NCBI RefSeq assembly: GCF_017874715.1
Contig: NZ_JAGGLR010000001.1
Coordinates: forward strand, 558,001 to 622,000
Direction: 5' to 3'
Length of the DNA: 64,000 nucleotides
Source of the DNA: Streptomyces iranensis
Lineage (GTDB): Bacteria; Actinomycetota; Actinomycetes; Streptomycetales; Streptomycetaceae
Every line of letters begins with the position of its first letter. Positions within the stretch are counted from its first letter, which is position 1. The notes under the pieces were generated by a model. The model made no database searches. It was not told the origin of the DNA and was given only the letters and a program-made list of their open reading frames with translations. The position numbers were made by a program, and so were the translations under genes. Shown here in pieces: positions 8,390 through 17,515 of the stretch.

Positions 8390-9457
8390 ATGCCCGAGAA
8401 GCTGCGCATCGTAGGCCTGGAGGAACACGTGGTTCTGCCGGTCCTGCTCGACGCATGGGCGAAGGCCGGGGTTCCGCAGATCCCGCAACTCGGCTACGGC
8501 GACGAGCCGTTCGCGCTGCGGTTGCGAGACGTCGGCGACCGGCGCCTGGCCGACATGGACGACCAGGGCGTGGATGTCGCGGTGCTGTCCCTGGCCACCC
8601 CGGGGGTGCAGAACCTCACGGCGGCGGACGCCGTGAGCGTCGCGCGTGAGGCGAACGACGCGCTCGCCGAGGTCGTCCGGGCCCACCCGCGGCGCTTCCA
8701 GGCGCTGGCGGCCATCCCGACACCGTCGCCCGAATCCGCCGCGGCGGAACTCGAACGCGCGGTCACACAGCTGGGCTTCCGCGGCGCGATGCTGTACGGA
8801 CGCACCGGCGACAAGCCGGCTGACGCGCCGGAGTTCGACGACCTCTACGCCACCGCCGAGCGGCTCCGGGTGCCGCTGCACTTCCACCCGCAGACCCCGG
8901 TGCGGGCCGTCCAGGAGGCGTACTACTCGGGACTGCCCCACGGGGTGGGCCCCATGCTCGCGACCGCCGGGCTGGGCTGGTACTACGACCTGGGGGTGCA
9001 GTACCTGCGGATGATCTTCTCCGGTGTGTTCGACCGCCACCCCGACCTTCAGGTGATCGCGGGGCACTGGGGCGAGGTCGTCCTGTTCTACCTGGACCAC
9101 ATCGGGATCCTGCGACACGCGGCGAAGCTGGAGCGTCCCCTGGCCGACTACTTCCGCCAGAACTTCTGGGTCGCGGGAAGCGGCACGGTCAGCGAGCGCT
9201 ATCTGCGGTGGACGGCGGAGGTCGTCGGCACGGACCGCATGCTGTACTCGACCGACTACCCGTACACGTTCGGGACCCGGCCCGGCGGCTTCCCCTTCCT
9301 GGACACCAGCGGCGGGGTCGCCCGGTCGTTCCTGGAGCAGGCGCCGTTCACCCAGGAGGAGAAGACGGCCATCGGGTCCGGCAACTGGGAGAGGCTGACC
9401 GGTCATGTCGGTCCAGGTACGGGAACGGCCGGAACAGCAGTCGGCTCTCGCCCGTGA
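8390..9457 (+). CDS. Amidohydrolase (ACMSD/gamma-resorcylate decarboxylase-type), with altered 3' end
   Basis: A TIM-barrel amidohydrolase_2 protein of 355 aa. The start has GAGGAG eight bases before ATG. The metal-site N-terminus reads GLEEH, followed by LHFHPQTP, VIAGHWGE and STDYPYTF. Relatives decarboxylate aromatic acids or hydrolyse cyclic substrates. The family-like sequence stops at GNWERLTGH (~9406). The last ~16 residues are glycine/threonine-rich and are the antisense of an S9-peptidase fragment, so the natural 3' end was replaced at the inversion breakpoint near 9410. Activity may survive because the lost part is only the extreme C-terminus. Confidence 0.82.
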   Translation: MPEKLRIVGLEEHVVLPVLLDAWAKAGVPQIPQLGYGDEPFALRLRDVGDRRLADMDDQGVDVAVLSLATPGVQNLTAADAVSVAREANDALAEVVRAHPRRFQALAAIPTPSPESAAAELERAVTQLGFRGAMLYGRTGDKPADAPEFDDLYATAERLRVPLHFHPQTPVRAVQEAYYSGLPHGVGPMLATAGLGWYYDLGVQYLRMIFSGVFDRHPDLQVIAGHWGEVVLFYLDHIGILRHAAKLERPLADYFRQNFWVAGSGTVSERYLRWTAEVVGTDRMLYSTDYPYTFGTRPGGFPFLDTSGGVARSFLEQAPFTQEEKTAIGSGNWERLTGHVGPGTGTAGTAVGSRP

Positions 9458-10496
9458 AGTGGTCGTAGTAATGGGTGACACCGGAGTCACGGTCGTGGGT
9501 GAAGCTGATCACCCAGCGCTGCCCGCTCGCGCCGGACGACAGGGCGGCCAGGCCGCCGTCGGATAGCCTCTCCAGGTTCTCCAGTACGTCGGCGAAGTGC
9601 GGGTCGAGTGGGTGGATCACCTGCCGCTCGCCGAGGTAACGCGCCCCGATCAGCTCTCCGGTGGACCGGTTGCGGATGAGCGGCGACGGCAGTGTGGGGA
9701 AGACGGCGTACCGCGTGTCGAGGTCGAAGACCGGGTGGCTGTCCACCTCGGTCTCCGCACCGGTGGCCAGATCGAGCCGTACCAGCCGGGTCCGGTCGCT
9801 GCCCCGGTTGGAGCCGATCCATACCCCGGTACCGTCCGGGGTGAGCTGGAACGGGTGGATGCCCAGCGGGTAGTCGGTGCCGTCGACCGTGGCGACCGGG
9901 CGCGTCTTCCCCGCCCCGCTGTCCCACTGCGCCAGTTGCATGTCGCCGTTGGCCGTCAAGGTCGCGGCGTACAGGTCGCCGCCCGGTGTGCACAGCCAGC
10001 CGAGGACAGGGCCGGGATTCTCCACCAGCGTCGTCAGCTCACCGGTGGCGATGTCGAGCTCATAGAGGTCGAACTCCGTCGGCATCCTGCGATTCAGACC
10101 CAGGATCGCCTTGCCCGGCCGGGAGACGAGCGGTTCGAAACCCATGACCCTGGCCCCGGGAAAGGGGGTGAGATCGACCGCGGGAGCTTCCGGGTCGTCC
10201 AAATCGACCCGGAACACGTGCCAGTTCTCGTCCCCGTCACCGTCCTGCTCGTACAGCAGCCACCGCGGATCACCGGTCCAGTGGTAGACGTGCACGCTGC
10301 GGTTGTCATCGACGGTGACACAGCGCGCCTCCCCGTCCGCGTCGATGCTCTCCACCCAGACGTTCAACCGCTCCCGCCACGGCGCCAGATAGGCGATCCT
10401 GGTGCCGTCGGGCGAGATCGAGGCCCCGGTACGGAGAGGCGCGCCGAAAAGGTCTTCGACAGCGAGGTGCGGAACCTCGCACGGAATTGCAGACAT
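9348..10496 (-). pseudogene. S9 (prolyl oligopeptidase) family peptidase, N-terminal propeller half only
   Basis: The open frame encodes about 362 residues of the beta-propeller half of a Streptomyces S9 peptidase. It starts MSAIPCEVPHLAVEDLFGAP, contains ASISPDGTRIAYLAPW and many blade motifs, and runs to GESRLLFRPFPYLD at 9411. After that the reading frame enters the antisense of the amidohydrolase and ends out of family. The alpha/beta-hydrolase half, with the catalytic Ser, is absent here. A matching C-terminal half lies on the opposite strand at 22692-23492. Expected full length is about 620-640 aa, so this is a truncated gene. Confidence 0.85.
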
Positions 10497-10558
10497 ACCA
10501 ACAGTTCTCCTGCACGCACTCTCAGTTCGGCCGGCGGCCTTGGCGGTACTCGCTGTTC

Positions 10559-11221
10559 TCAGTCGATGGGGTCACCGAGGGCTCCGCCGGTGGCCACGCG
10601 GATCGCGTGAGCGAAACACCGGGAGACGGCTTCCGCGTCGGCGAGCTCCGAGAGGTCGGCACCGGTGAGAACGGCGGCGCCGAGATGCTCGTCCAGCACC
10701 CGTATAACCGCGGTGGCGGCCGCGGCGTGCATCCGCCCTTCCAGATCACTGCCCAGGTGCCCAAGACGGTCGCCACTGATCACGCACAGCTCCCTTTCCA
10801 CCTGGTCGTACGCCATCAACCACGCCGAGCGGAGCGCCGGCTCGGTGTCGGCGAGCCGAATCATCTTCATCGCGAGCGTCTGGTCGGCGAGATCTACAGG
10901 CGGCGTCTTATCGCCGAGTCCGGCCAGCTCCGCGGCCAGGTGGTCTTCGAGGGAACGCTCCCGGGGCCAGCTGCGCACCATTCCCAGCAGGCCGGCAACG
11001 CCCTGCATGACGACCGGCTCGGCACAGCTCTCCTTATTGCGGAAGTGCCGCCAGATGGTGCGCGTGGACAGACCCACCGCCTTCGCGATCTGATCGCCGC
11101 TCGTCGCGGCCACCCCCTGTTCCCAGAACAGCCGCGCCGCCTCCCGCGAGATCTCCAGCCGGAGCCGCGCACGCCGCCGCTCGTTCATCCCCCCACCGCT
11201 GGGCATTTCCGTCATCGTCAT
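10559..11221 (-). CDS. TetR family regulator (paralog of the one at 35925-36572)
   Basis: 220 aa with the HTH in residues ~15-60 (REAARLFWEQGVAATSGDQI, then VGLSTRTIWRHF). An alternative start is the ATG at 11188. It is a close paralog of the protein at 35925: the recognition helix and the flanking NKESCAEP/SKESCAEP and VMQGV blocks are shared. Its promoter carries a TGTC..GACA inverted repeat at 11265-11279. The target gene is unclear. It lies between the broken S9 gene and the permease. Confidence 0.88.
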   Translation of the reverse strand: MTMTEMPSGGGMNERRRARLRLEISREAARLFWEQGVAATSGDQIAKAVGLSTRTIWRHFRNKESCAEPVVMQGVAGLLGMVRSWPRERSLEDHLAAELAGLGDKTPPVDLADQTLAMKMIRLADTEPALRSAWLMAYDQVERELCVISGDRLGHLGSDLEGRMHAAAATAVIRVLDEHLGAAVLTGADLSELADAEAVSRCFAHAIRVATGGALGDPID

Positions 11222-11264
11222 GGCGCCTCGTCACCCTCCCCTAAGGCGTCCCTGAGCGACAGTG

Positions 11265-11279
11265 TGTCACTAAGAGACA
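11265..11279. promoter_or_regulatory. Inverted-repeat operator candidate upstream of TetR
   Basis: TGTCACTAAGAGACA is an imperfect palindrome (6 of 7 arm positions pair around the central A), 44 bp upstream of the TetR start codon. The paralogous regulator at 35925 has the related TGTCATAATGACA in the same relative place. Confidence 0.55.
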
Positions 11280-11316
11280 CCTTGGGTAAGAGGAGAGCCT
11301 GCGAGGGCCGCCGCCC

Positions 11317-12777
11317 TCACCGCCCCCGCGCGACCCGCCGGCGGATGACGTAGATGACGGTGAGGAGGGCGAACCAGACCGCACCGGTGTACAGACCCAC
11401 TCGTGTGTCACCCTCGAATGCCAGGCTGACCAGGACGATGGCCACCATCGCGACCACGAAGACGTTCGTCCAGGGAGCGCCGGGCAGCCGGAACGACGGC
11501 AGGGGCGCGCCCTCCAGAGCCAGCCGACGGCGGAACCGCATATGGGAAATGGCGATCATGCTCCACGTCCACAGCCCGGAGGCGCTGACGACACTGGTCA
11601 GCGTGATGAAGGCATGAGCGGGCGCGAGGTAATTGAAGAGCACCCCGCCGCCGACGGCGAGCGTGGTGACCGTCAGCGCCCGCCCCGGCACCCGGCGCCG
11701 CGTCGTGTGGTGGAGCGCCCGCGGCGCCGAACCCGCGGATGCCAGGCCGTAGAGCAGCCGACTGGCCGAGAACATATTCGCGTTACATGAGGAAAGCGCC
11801 GAGGTCAGGACGACGAAGTTCATGATTCCCGCGGCGCCGGCCAGTCCCGCTTTGGAGAACACCGAAACGAACGGGCTCACATCGGCGGTGTACCGCGTCC
11901 ACGGCTGGACGACCATGAGGATGAACAGGGCGCCGATGTAGAAGACGGCGATGCGCCAGATGACGTTGCCCACCGCCTTGGGGATCGTCTGTTCCGGGTG
12001 TGCCGCCTCGCTCGCCGTGACCCCGAGCATCTCCACCCCGATGAACGCGAAGACGGCGATCTGGAGCGTGAGGAAGAAGCCGTGCCCGCCGCTCGGGAAG
12101 AAGCCGCCGGATGTCCAGAGGTTGCTCAGGCTCGCACCGTGGCCGAGCGCGGTCACACCGGTGACGACGATGACGGCCCCGAAGAGGATCAGTCCGACGA
12201 TGGCGATGATCTTGATCAGCGCGAACCAGAACTCGGACTCCCCGAACATCCGGACCGAGACCCAGTGCACGCCGAACAGCAGGACCAGGCCGCCGAGCGC
12301 GGGCACCCACTGCGGAAGGTCCGGATACCAGTAGTGCATGTAGACACCGCTCGCCGTGAGCTCTGCCATCGGGCCCACGATGCACTGCAGCCAGTACGTC
12401 CAGCCGGTGACGAACCCGGCGAAGGGGCTCACATGGATACGGGCGTACTCGCTGAACGACCCGGCGTGCGGCGAATGGACGGCCATCTCTCCCAGGCCGC
12501 GCATGAGGCAGTACACGACCGCCCCCGCGAGGGCGTAGGCGATGAGCAGCGCCGGACCCGCGATATGGATGCCCTGCCCGGAGCCGAGGAACAGCCCCAC
12601 GCCGATAGCCATGCCGATGGACATCATCTGTATGTGCCGCGGACTGAGTCCTCGGGTCAGCCCGGAATCGCCCTCCGGTCCGGTCGGCGTGTGGTGGGCG
12701 GCCGATGCGGCCGCCGCACCGGCAGTGGTCACGGCCGGTCGCGATCGAGACAGGTCGCTGTCAGGTGTATTCGGCAT
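11317..12777 (-). CDS. Amino acid permease (APC superfamily, AAT type)
   Basis: This 486-aa inner-membrane transporter has about twelve hydrophobic segments. The start is taken at 12777 (MPNTPDSD), with AAGGGCGG upstream. The family signature lies in SIGMAIGVGLFLGSGQGIHI (TM1) and ASEAAHPEQTIPKAV. It resembles GABA/D-Ala/D-Ser/Gly-type proton symporters. Its promoter contains two overlapping ATAC-N5-GTAT sites. One of these also precedes the glutamate-cyclase/otn-like operon, so the permease probably imports that pathway's substrate, an amino acid or close analogue. Confidence 0.9.
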   Translation of the reverse strand: MPNTPDSDLSRSRPAVTTAGAAAASAAHHTPTGPEGDSGLTRGLSPRHIQMMSIGMAIGVGLFLGSGQGIHIAGPALLIAYALAGAVVYCLMRGLGEMAVHSPHAGSFSEYARIHVSPFAGFVTGWTYWLQCIVGPMAELTASGVYMHYWYPDLPQWVPALGGLVLLFGVHWVSVRMFGESEFWFALIKIIAIVGLILFGAVIVVTGVTALGHGASLSNLWTSGGFFPSGGHGFFLTLQIAVFAFIGVEMLGVTASEAAHPEQTIPKAVGNVIWRIAVFYIGALFILMVVQPWTRYTADVSPFVSVFSKAGLAGAAGIMNFVVLTSALSSCNANMFSASRLLYGLASAGSAPRALHHTTRRRVPGRALTVTTLAVGGGVLFNYLAPAHAFITLTSVVSASGLWTWSMIAISHMRFRRRLALEGAPLPSFRLPGAPWTNVFVVAMVAIVLVSLAFEGDTRVGLYTGAVWFALLTVIYVIRRRVARGR

Positions 12778-12801
12778 CAGTGTTTTCCGCCCTTCCGATG
12801 G

Positions 12802-12825
12802 ATACCTAACGTATACTTGGCGTAT
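12802..12825. promoter_or_regulatory. Two overlapping ATAC-N5-GTAT operator sites (GntR candidate)
   Basis: ATACCTAACGTAT (12802-12814) and ATACTTGGCGTAT (12813-12825) lie just upstream of the permease start and beside the divergent GntR gene. The same word recurs at 20519-20531 before the operon. This is a typical FadR/FCD-GntR half-site arrangement. Confidence 0.7.
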
Positions 12826-13068
12826 TGGTGGCGCGTCCAGGGTTCTCACACGGGTGCAATGACAGGAAGCGGGGCTGTTGGCGAGCTGGCGGGCCCATGG
12901 GGTGCGGCGTCCGCCCCCGTACGCGGAGGCGGACGCCGGTTACCATCGGTGGCGTTCGGGCGGCCGAGGGCTACGCGACGGCGTTCCCTTCCGGGCCGGC
13001 GCCGTGGACCACAGCGGAACGTCCGGATGACGCTTCACCCGTCGTTCCCGTTCGCAGGAGAGTGATGA

Positions 13069-13902
13069 ATGCCGGAAAGCCGGAAAGCGGCGGTTCCCAT
13101 GTCGAAGACCGGACCGACTGAGCCCACTGTCTCGGCAGCGGGGACGAGCGCCGAAATGGGCGGGCCCCCGGCCTCTTCGAATGCGAAGAAGGTCTCCCAG
13201 ACCGGTGCCGCCGTGGAGAAGATTCGCTCCCGCATCATCGACCTGACGATTCCGCCGGGCAGCCGGATCGACGAGCCGCTGCTGCTCAAGGAGTTCCAGC
13301 TGGGCCGGACCCCGGCGCGGGAGGCCATCAACCAGCTGGCCGCGGAGGGGTTTGTGAAGATCCTTCCCAACCGGGGTGGCACATTCGTCCGCAAGCTCGA
13401 TCTGGCGGAGATCGGCGAGATCGTGGTGGCCCACCAACTGGTGGAGAACAACCTCGCTCAGTTGTGCAGGCTCGACGACGAGACGCTCGCCGACGATCTG
13501 GAACGCATTCAGTCGGTGTACCGCGTGGAGGTCGACAACCGCAGGTACCTCAACATCACGGCGTTGAACGAGCAGTTCCACATGCGCATGAACCAGTCGA
13601 TCGGCAATAGCTTCTTCCATGACTTCGCCCAATCGACCCACCGCCATGTGCGCCGGCTGCTCGTCTATCTCTACACACTCGAGTCGGCACTGCCCGAGCA
13701 GCAGGACGAGCAGTTCGAGCTCAATGTCCGGCAGCATGACCGCATCATCGAAGCGGTGCGGGACAAGGACCGCGAGGCGCTCACCGAGGTGCTGCCGGAG
13801 CACGCGGGCGCCACGCAGGACCGGCTGGTACGGCTGTTGCAGAGCAACACGGTCGCTCCGTTCCCCGTCAAGCTGCGCCCGCTCGTCCTGCCGGGGGACT
13901 GA
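13069..13902 (+). CDS. GntR family regulator with FCD domain
   Basis: 277 aa. GGAG lies eight bases before the ATG. The winged HTH occupies ~45-105 (RSRIIDLTIPPGSRIDEPLL, then RTPAREAINQLAAEGFV), preceded by a 35-residue flexible tail. The all-helical FCD ligand domain (~120-265) shows FHMRM and the metal/ligand His in RQHDRIIEA. It lies between the permease and the convergent end of the catabolic operon. By position it is the likely repressor acting at the ATAC-N5-GTAT sites, with a pathway organic acid as inducer. Confidence 0.9.
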   Translation: MPESRKAAVPMSKTGPTEPTVSAAGTSAEMGGPPASSNAKKVSQTGAAVEKIRSRIIDLTIPPGSRIDEPLLLKEFQLGRTPAREAINQLAAEGFVKILPNRGGTFVRKLDLAEIGEIVVAHQLVENNLAQLCRLDDETLADDLERIQSVYRVEVDNRRYLNITALNEQFHMRMNQSIGNSFFHDFAQSTHRHVRRLLVYLYTLESALPEQQDEQFELNVRQHDRIIEAVRDKDREALTEVLPEHAGATQDRLVRLLQSNTVAPFPVKLRPLVLPGD

Positions 13903-13920
13903 GCACACCCGGCTCATGGC

Positions 13921-14664
13921 TCAGCTCGCCCGGGTCCCGTTGCCGGTCGCGGCCCTGAGGCCGAATGCCCCGTAGGCGGAACGCGCCTGCTCGGACGCGA
14001 GGAAGCGCACCAGCTCCAGCGCGGCGGGCAGGCCCGCCGCGGCCGTGGACGGTACGGCGCTGAACTCGGTGTCGTGGTCGGCACCGGCCGGGAAGGGGCC
14101 GACCACGTCCACGCCGCGGATCGCCATCAGCTCGCTCACCTGCTGGATGGCGAGGTCTGCTCTGCCGTCCAGCACGGCGGCCGCGGTGAAGCCCTTCTCC
14201 ACGACCGTGGCGCGTGCGTTCACCTCCTCGGCCACCCCGAGTTCGGCCAGCAACCGGGCGAAGTAGATGCCGCTGGCCCCGGTTCTCGAATAGGCGACCG
14301 ACCGCGCGTCGCGCAGCGTACGAACGAGCTCGGCGACGGTCGCGATCCGCGGGTGCGGTGCTCCCGCACGGACCGCGAGGCCGACTCCGGTGCTGGCGAG
14401 CGGTAGTCGCGCCGCGCCGTCGACGACGCCCTGCGCGGCAAGTTGGCCGATGTCACCGGTGATGGCGATCAGGACGTCGGGGTGATCCCCCGAGGCCATC
14501 CGTTTCCTCAGTACGGACGTCGGGTCGAAGACGGTCCTGACGGCTGTCCCCGTCGTCTCGGTGAACTCTTCGAGCAGTCGGTGTTCCAGGGCGCTCCGCA
14601 CCGCCAGGGTACTGAAGAGCGTGACATGCCCATGGCTGGACGCGCACATGGCTACTTCACCCAT
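13921..14664 (-). CDS. Cytoplasmic-looking solute-binding protein (ModA-like PBP2 fold)
   Basis: 247 aa of type 2 periplasmic-binding fold: TLFSTLAVRSALEHRLLEEF, then GDHPDVLIAITGDI and YSRTGASGIYFARLL. It resembles molybdate/phosphonate-type binding proteins but has no evident signal peptide or lipobox, and no ABC permease is nearby. It is the last gene of the operon and overlaps the preceding gene by 8 bp. It may be a sensor or carrier of a pathway acid inside the cell. Confidence 0.72.
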   Translation of the reverse strand: MGEVAMCASSHGHVTLFSTLAVRSALEHRLLEEFTETTGTAVRTVFDPTSVLRKRMASGDHPDVLIAITGDIGQLAAQGVVDGAARLPLASTGVGLAVRAGAPHPRIATVAELVRTLRDARSVAYSRTGASGIYFARLLAELGVAEEVNARATVVEKGFTAAAVLDGRADLAIQQVSELMAIRGVDVVGPFPAGADHDTEFSAVPSTAAAGLPAALELVRFLASEQARSAYGAFGLRAATGNGTRAS

Positions 14665-15466
14665 TCCATTCCGGGGCGTACCTCGTCAGCCATCCGAGCC
14701 CGTCGGCGGTGGCGTTCGCGGGACGGTACTCACAGCCGATCCAGCCCGGGTATCCAAGTGCCCGCAGCCGGTCGAACACGAAATCCCAGGCGATCTCCCC
14801 GCTGCCCGGCTCCGCCCGGCCGGGCACGTCCGCCACCTGGATATGGGCGATGGACGGCAGGAATTCCTCCAGACGGGTACTGACGTCGCCCTGGCTCATC
14901 TGGCAGTGGTAGATGTCGAAGAGCAACCCGACCTGGTCACCGCCGACAGCCGCCACGACACCCGCGGCCTGTTCCTGGGTCTGGAGGAAGTAGCCCGGGA
15001 TGTCCCGGGCGTTGACCGCCTCGATGACCAGCCGGACGCCCGCGCCGGCGGCGAGCTGCCCTGCCCATGCCACGTTCGCGACGTACCGGGAGAAGGCCGT
15101 GTCGCGCGGGACGTCCGCGGGCCGTACGCCGGCCCGCAGGTGGACAAGCGGACACTCCAGCTCGACGGCGTAGTCGAGCGCCCGGGTGATGCCGTCGCGA
15201 AATTCCCCGACCCGGTCCGGCAGGCACGCCGTTCCCGCGGCCGTGGGCGTTCCCGGAGCACCCACCGGGCTGTTGAACAGCACCTGGCGCAGCCCCGCGT
15301 CCTTCAGCCGCCGGCGTAGCTCCACCGGTGAACGGCCGTAGGGCGAGGCGTACTCGACGGCGGAGAATCCGGCCTCGGCCGCGGCGTCGAAGCGCTCCTC
15401 GAACGGCACCTCACCGAAGAGCCGGCCCAGATTCGCGCAGAAGCGCAGCCCATGGTCCGTCGTCAT
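14657..15466 (-). CDS. Hydroxypyruvate isomerase-like TIM-barrel protein (OtnI/Hyi type)
   Basis: 269 aa, xylose-isomerase-like TIM barrel. The start ATG (15466) overlaps the RidA stop as ATGA. A longer upstream frame is Arg-rich and not family-like. Landmarks are FCANLGRLFGEVPFEERFDA, VIEAVNARDIPGYFL, FDIYHCQMSQGD, HIQVADVPGR and WIGCEYRP, with the paired catalytic/metal glutamates in IEAVN and GCEY. The family isomerises hydroxypyruvate/tartronate semialdehyde, or 2-oxo-tetronate to 3-oxo-tetronate (OtnI). The neighbouring kinase and aldolase favour the second role. Confidence 0.85.
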   Translation of the reverse strand: MTTDHGLRFCANLGRLFGEVPFEERFDAAAEAGFSAVEYASPYGRSPVELRRRLKDAGLRQVLFNSPVGAPGTPTAAGTACLPDRVGEFRDGITRALDYAVELECPLVHLRAGVRPADVPRDTAFSRYVANVAWAGQLAAGAGVRLVIEAVNARDIPGYFLQTQEQAAGVVAAVGGDQVGLLFDIYHCQMSQGDVSTRLEEFLPSIAHIQVADVPGRAEPGSGEIAWDFVFDRLRALGYPGWIGCEYRPANATADGLGWLTRYAPEWNG

Positions 15467-15903
15467 GACGGGGCGCCGAGCGCGGCGACGACCTCGATCT
15501 CGACGCAAGCACCGTGGGGGAGTTGCGCCACGCCGACGGCGCTTCGTGCGTGCCGACCGGAGTCGCCGAGGGTCTCGATCAAGACCTCGGAGGCGGCGTC
15601 GATCACCTTGCCCTGAGCGGTGAAATCCGGGGCCGAGGCAACGAATCCAGTGATCTTGAGGATCCGCAGGACCCGGCCCCCCTCTCCGCCGAGTTCGCTG
15701 TCCAGAGTGTTGAGGCACGCCTGTGCGCACAGCCGCGCGGCGGCCTTGGCGGACTCCAGGTCGACGTCCGCGCCGACCTTCCCGTGGTACGCGATCCGGC
15801 CGTCCTTCCGGGGAAGCTGGCCGCTGACGTACGCGACGCCCTGGTGCACCACCACGGGGGTCACGTAGCCGCTCGGGGCGGAAGCCTTCTCGTTCGGTGT
15901 CAC
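15463..15903 (-). CDS. RidA family enamine/imine deaminase
   Basis: 146 aa from a GTG start (GGGAG upstream), in place of an improbable longer frame. The YjgF/RidA fold is seen in VVVHQGVAYVSGQLPRKDG and RILKITGFVASAPDF; the family usually carries a conserved Arg for substrate binding. It hydrolyses reactive 2-aminoacrylate-type imines. In this operon it may clear an enamine arising from an amino-acid-derived substrate. Confidence 0.85.
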   Translation of the reverse strand: MTPNEKASAPSGYVTPVVVHQGVAYVSGQLPRKDGRIAYHGKVGADVDLESAKAAARLCAQACLNTLDSELGGEGGRVLRILKITGFVASAPDFTAQGKVIDAASEVLIETLGDSGRHARSAVGVAQLPHGACVEIEVVAALGAPS

Positions 15904-15916
15904 CGTCTTCCGCTCC

Positions 15917-16783
15917 CTATGCCTTGAGATCATTGACGAAGCCGGAGATCTCCCGTGCGAGCGCCTCGGGTTCCTCCTCCGGAATGTAGTGACCGCTGCC
16001 GGCGATGACTCCGCCGCGCACATCGCTGCCCAGCGGCCGCATGCTCTCGTAGAGGTCGGGGGCGGAGCCGACCTCGCCGCCGAGGGCGAGCACCGGGACG
16101 CCGATCTTCCGCCGCATCAGGGGGGTGTTCTGCTCGATGTCCTCCAGGACCGCGCGGTAGTAGCCGAGCATGCCCCGCAGTCCTCCCGGGGCCTGGTACA
16201 CGCGCTCGTACTCGTCGATGTCGGCCTCGCTGAAAGTGGACCTCCAGTTGGCGGTCTTCCTGCTGAAGAACCATTCGATGAGGATGCGCTCGCGTCCCTG
16301 GAGCAGTGCCTCGGGCAGGTCGGGGATCGGGTTGAACAGGAAGTGCCAGTTCCGCCAGTTGTCCGGGCCGAGCGTGATCGTCGGCCGCAGGGTGACCCCC
16401 GGGATGTTGCCGTCGAGGAGCACCACTCCTCGCAGGTCGGCGGCGAACTGATGGGCGTAGGCGTATCCCACCCAGGCGCCGATGTCGTGCCCGACCAGCA
16501 CATACCGGTCCTCACCGAGGACCTTCAGCAGCGAGCGCAGCCGCTTGCCGGTCGTCAGGGTGTCGTAGCCGTCCACGGGCTTGTCGGAGTCGCCTTGCCC
16601 GGGGAGGTCGACGGCGATCACATGGAAACGGTCCGCGAGCAGCGGCATCAGACGCCGCCACGCGTAGCAGCTCTGCGGGAAACCCGCGACCAGGACGATC
16701 GTGGGTCCTTCGCCGGCTTCCACGATGTGGAACCGGAGGTCGTCCGCCCACACCATGCGGTGCTGGAGCTCGATGTCACTCAT
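15917..16783 (-). CDS. Alpha/beta hydrolase of the epoxide hydrolase/dehalogenase type
   Basis: 288 aa. ATG 16783 is preceded by GAGAGGAC. The nucleophile elbow is VGHDIGAWVG, where Asp replaces Ser. The oxyanion segment is AGFPQSCYAWR and the catalytic His is in GSGHYIPEEEP. An Asp nucleophile implies an ester-enzyme mechanism, as in epoxide hydrolases and fluoroacetate or haloalkane dehalogenases. Its operon position suggests hydrolysis of an activated or halogenated precursor; this is inference. Confidence 0.87.
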   Translation of the reverse strand: MSDIELQHRMVWADDLRFHIVEAGEGPTIVLVAGFPQSCYAWRRLMPLLADRFHVIAVDLPGQGDSDKPVDGYDTLTTGKRLRSLLKVLGEDRYVLVGHDIGAWVGYAYAHQFAADLRGVVLLDGNIPGVTLRPTITLGPDNWRNWHFLFNPIPDLPEALLQGRERILIEWFFSRKTANWRSTFSEADIDEYERVYQAPGGLRGMLGYYRAVLEDIEQNTPLMRRKIGVPVLALGGEVGSAPDLYESMRPLGSDVRGGVIAGSGHYIPEEEPEALAREISGFVNDLKA

Positions 16784-16870
16784 TGCCGTCCTCTCGGAAG
16801 CGGTTGTCGGGTTCGGCAGCCGGCCATGCGACGCGGGGCCGGGAAGTCGCCTTGTCACCAGGGGGTGAGG

Positions 16871-17515
16871 TCAGCGGCCATGGGAGAGTTGTGCGGTCTC
16901 CTGATCGCTGAGTGGGCGGGTGGGTATCCCGCGCAGAAGCAGGAAGAGTTTCGCGGTCTCCTCCAGCTCTTCGATCGCCGCCGCCGCGGAGTCCGGAGTC
17001 GTACCGCTGACGATCGGCCCGTGATTGGCGAGCAGAAGCGCGTGGTGACGGGCGGCGAGGTCGTGGATCGCGGTGGCCAGCGCCGGGTCGCCGGGCCGGT
17101 GGTACGGGACGAGGGGCAACCGGCCGATCCGCATGACGAAATAGGCGGTGAGCGGCGGAACGCACTCGGCAGGATCGAGCCCGTCCACGCAGGACACCGC
17201 CGCCGCGTAGGTCGAGTGCAGATGAACGATGCCACCGGCGTCCGGTCGCTGCCCGTACAGCGCCAGATGCAGGAGGCTTTCCTTGGTCGGGCGGTCCCCA
17301 CCGACGTGGCGCCCGTTCTCGTCCAGCTTTGACAGCCGATCCGGGTCAAGGGTGCCCAGACTCGCGTTGGTCGGCGTCATCAGCCATCCGTCGGACACGC
17401 GCACGCTGAGGTTACCGCTGGTCCCGGTGGCCAGCCCGCGGGCGAACAGGGAGGCGCCCAGCGTGGCGAGCCGTTCCCGCGGCCGGGCTTCGTGGCTTTT
17501 CGTGGCCAGGTTCAT
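16871..17515 (-). CDS. otnC: Class II aldolase; 3-oxo-tetronate 4-phosphate decarboxylase-like
   Basis: 214 aa. The start ATG 17515 overlaps the OtnK stop by 4 bp. Motifs are TGTSGNLSVR, the acid in TKESLLHLALYG, the zinc His pair in HLHSTYA, and LLANHGPIVSG. Length and motifs fit the OtnC branch of the AraD/FucA family, which decarboxylates 3-oxo-tetronate 4-phosphate to dihydroxyacetone phosphate. It lies directly downstream of the kinase that would make this substrate. Confidence 0.85.
   Translation of the reverse strand: MNLATKSHEARPRERLATLGASLFARGLATGTSGNLSVRVSDGWLMTPTNASLGTLDPDRLSKLDENGRHVGGDRPTKESLLHLALYGQRPDAGGIVHLHSTYAAAVSCVDGLDPAECVPPLTAYFVMRIGRLPLVPYHRPGDPALATAIHDLAARHHALLLANHGPIVSGTTPDSAAAAIEELEETAKLFLLLRGIPTRPLSDQETAQLSHGR

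Noticed and set aside
10120..10145. GGTTCGAAACCC resembling a tRNA T-loop
   Set aside because: Inside the S9 propeller coding frame; no acceptor stem or anticodon arm can be folded around it.
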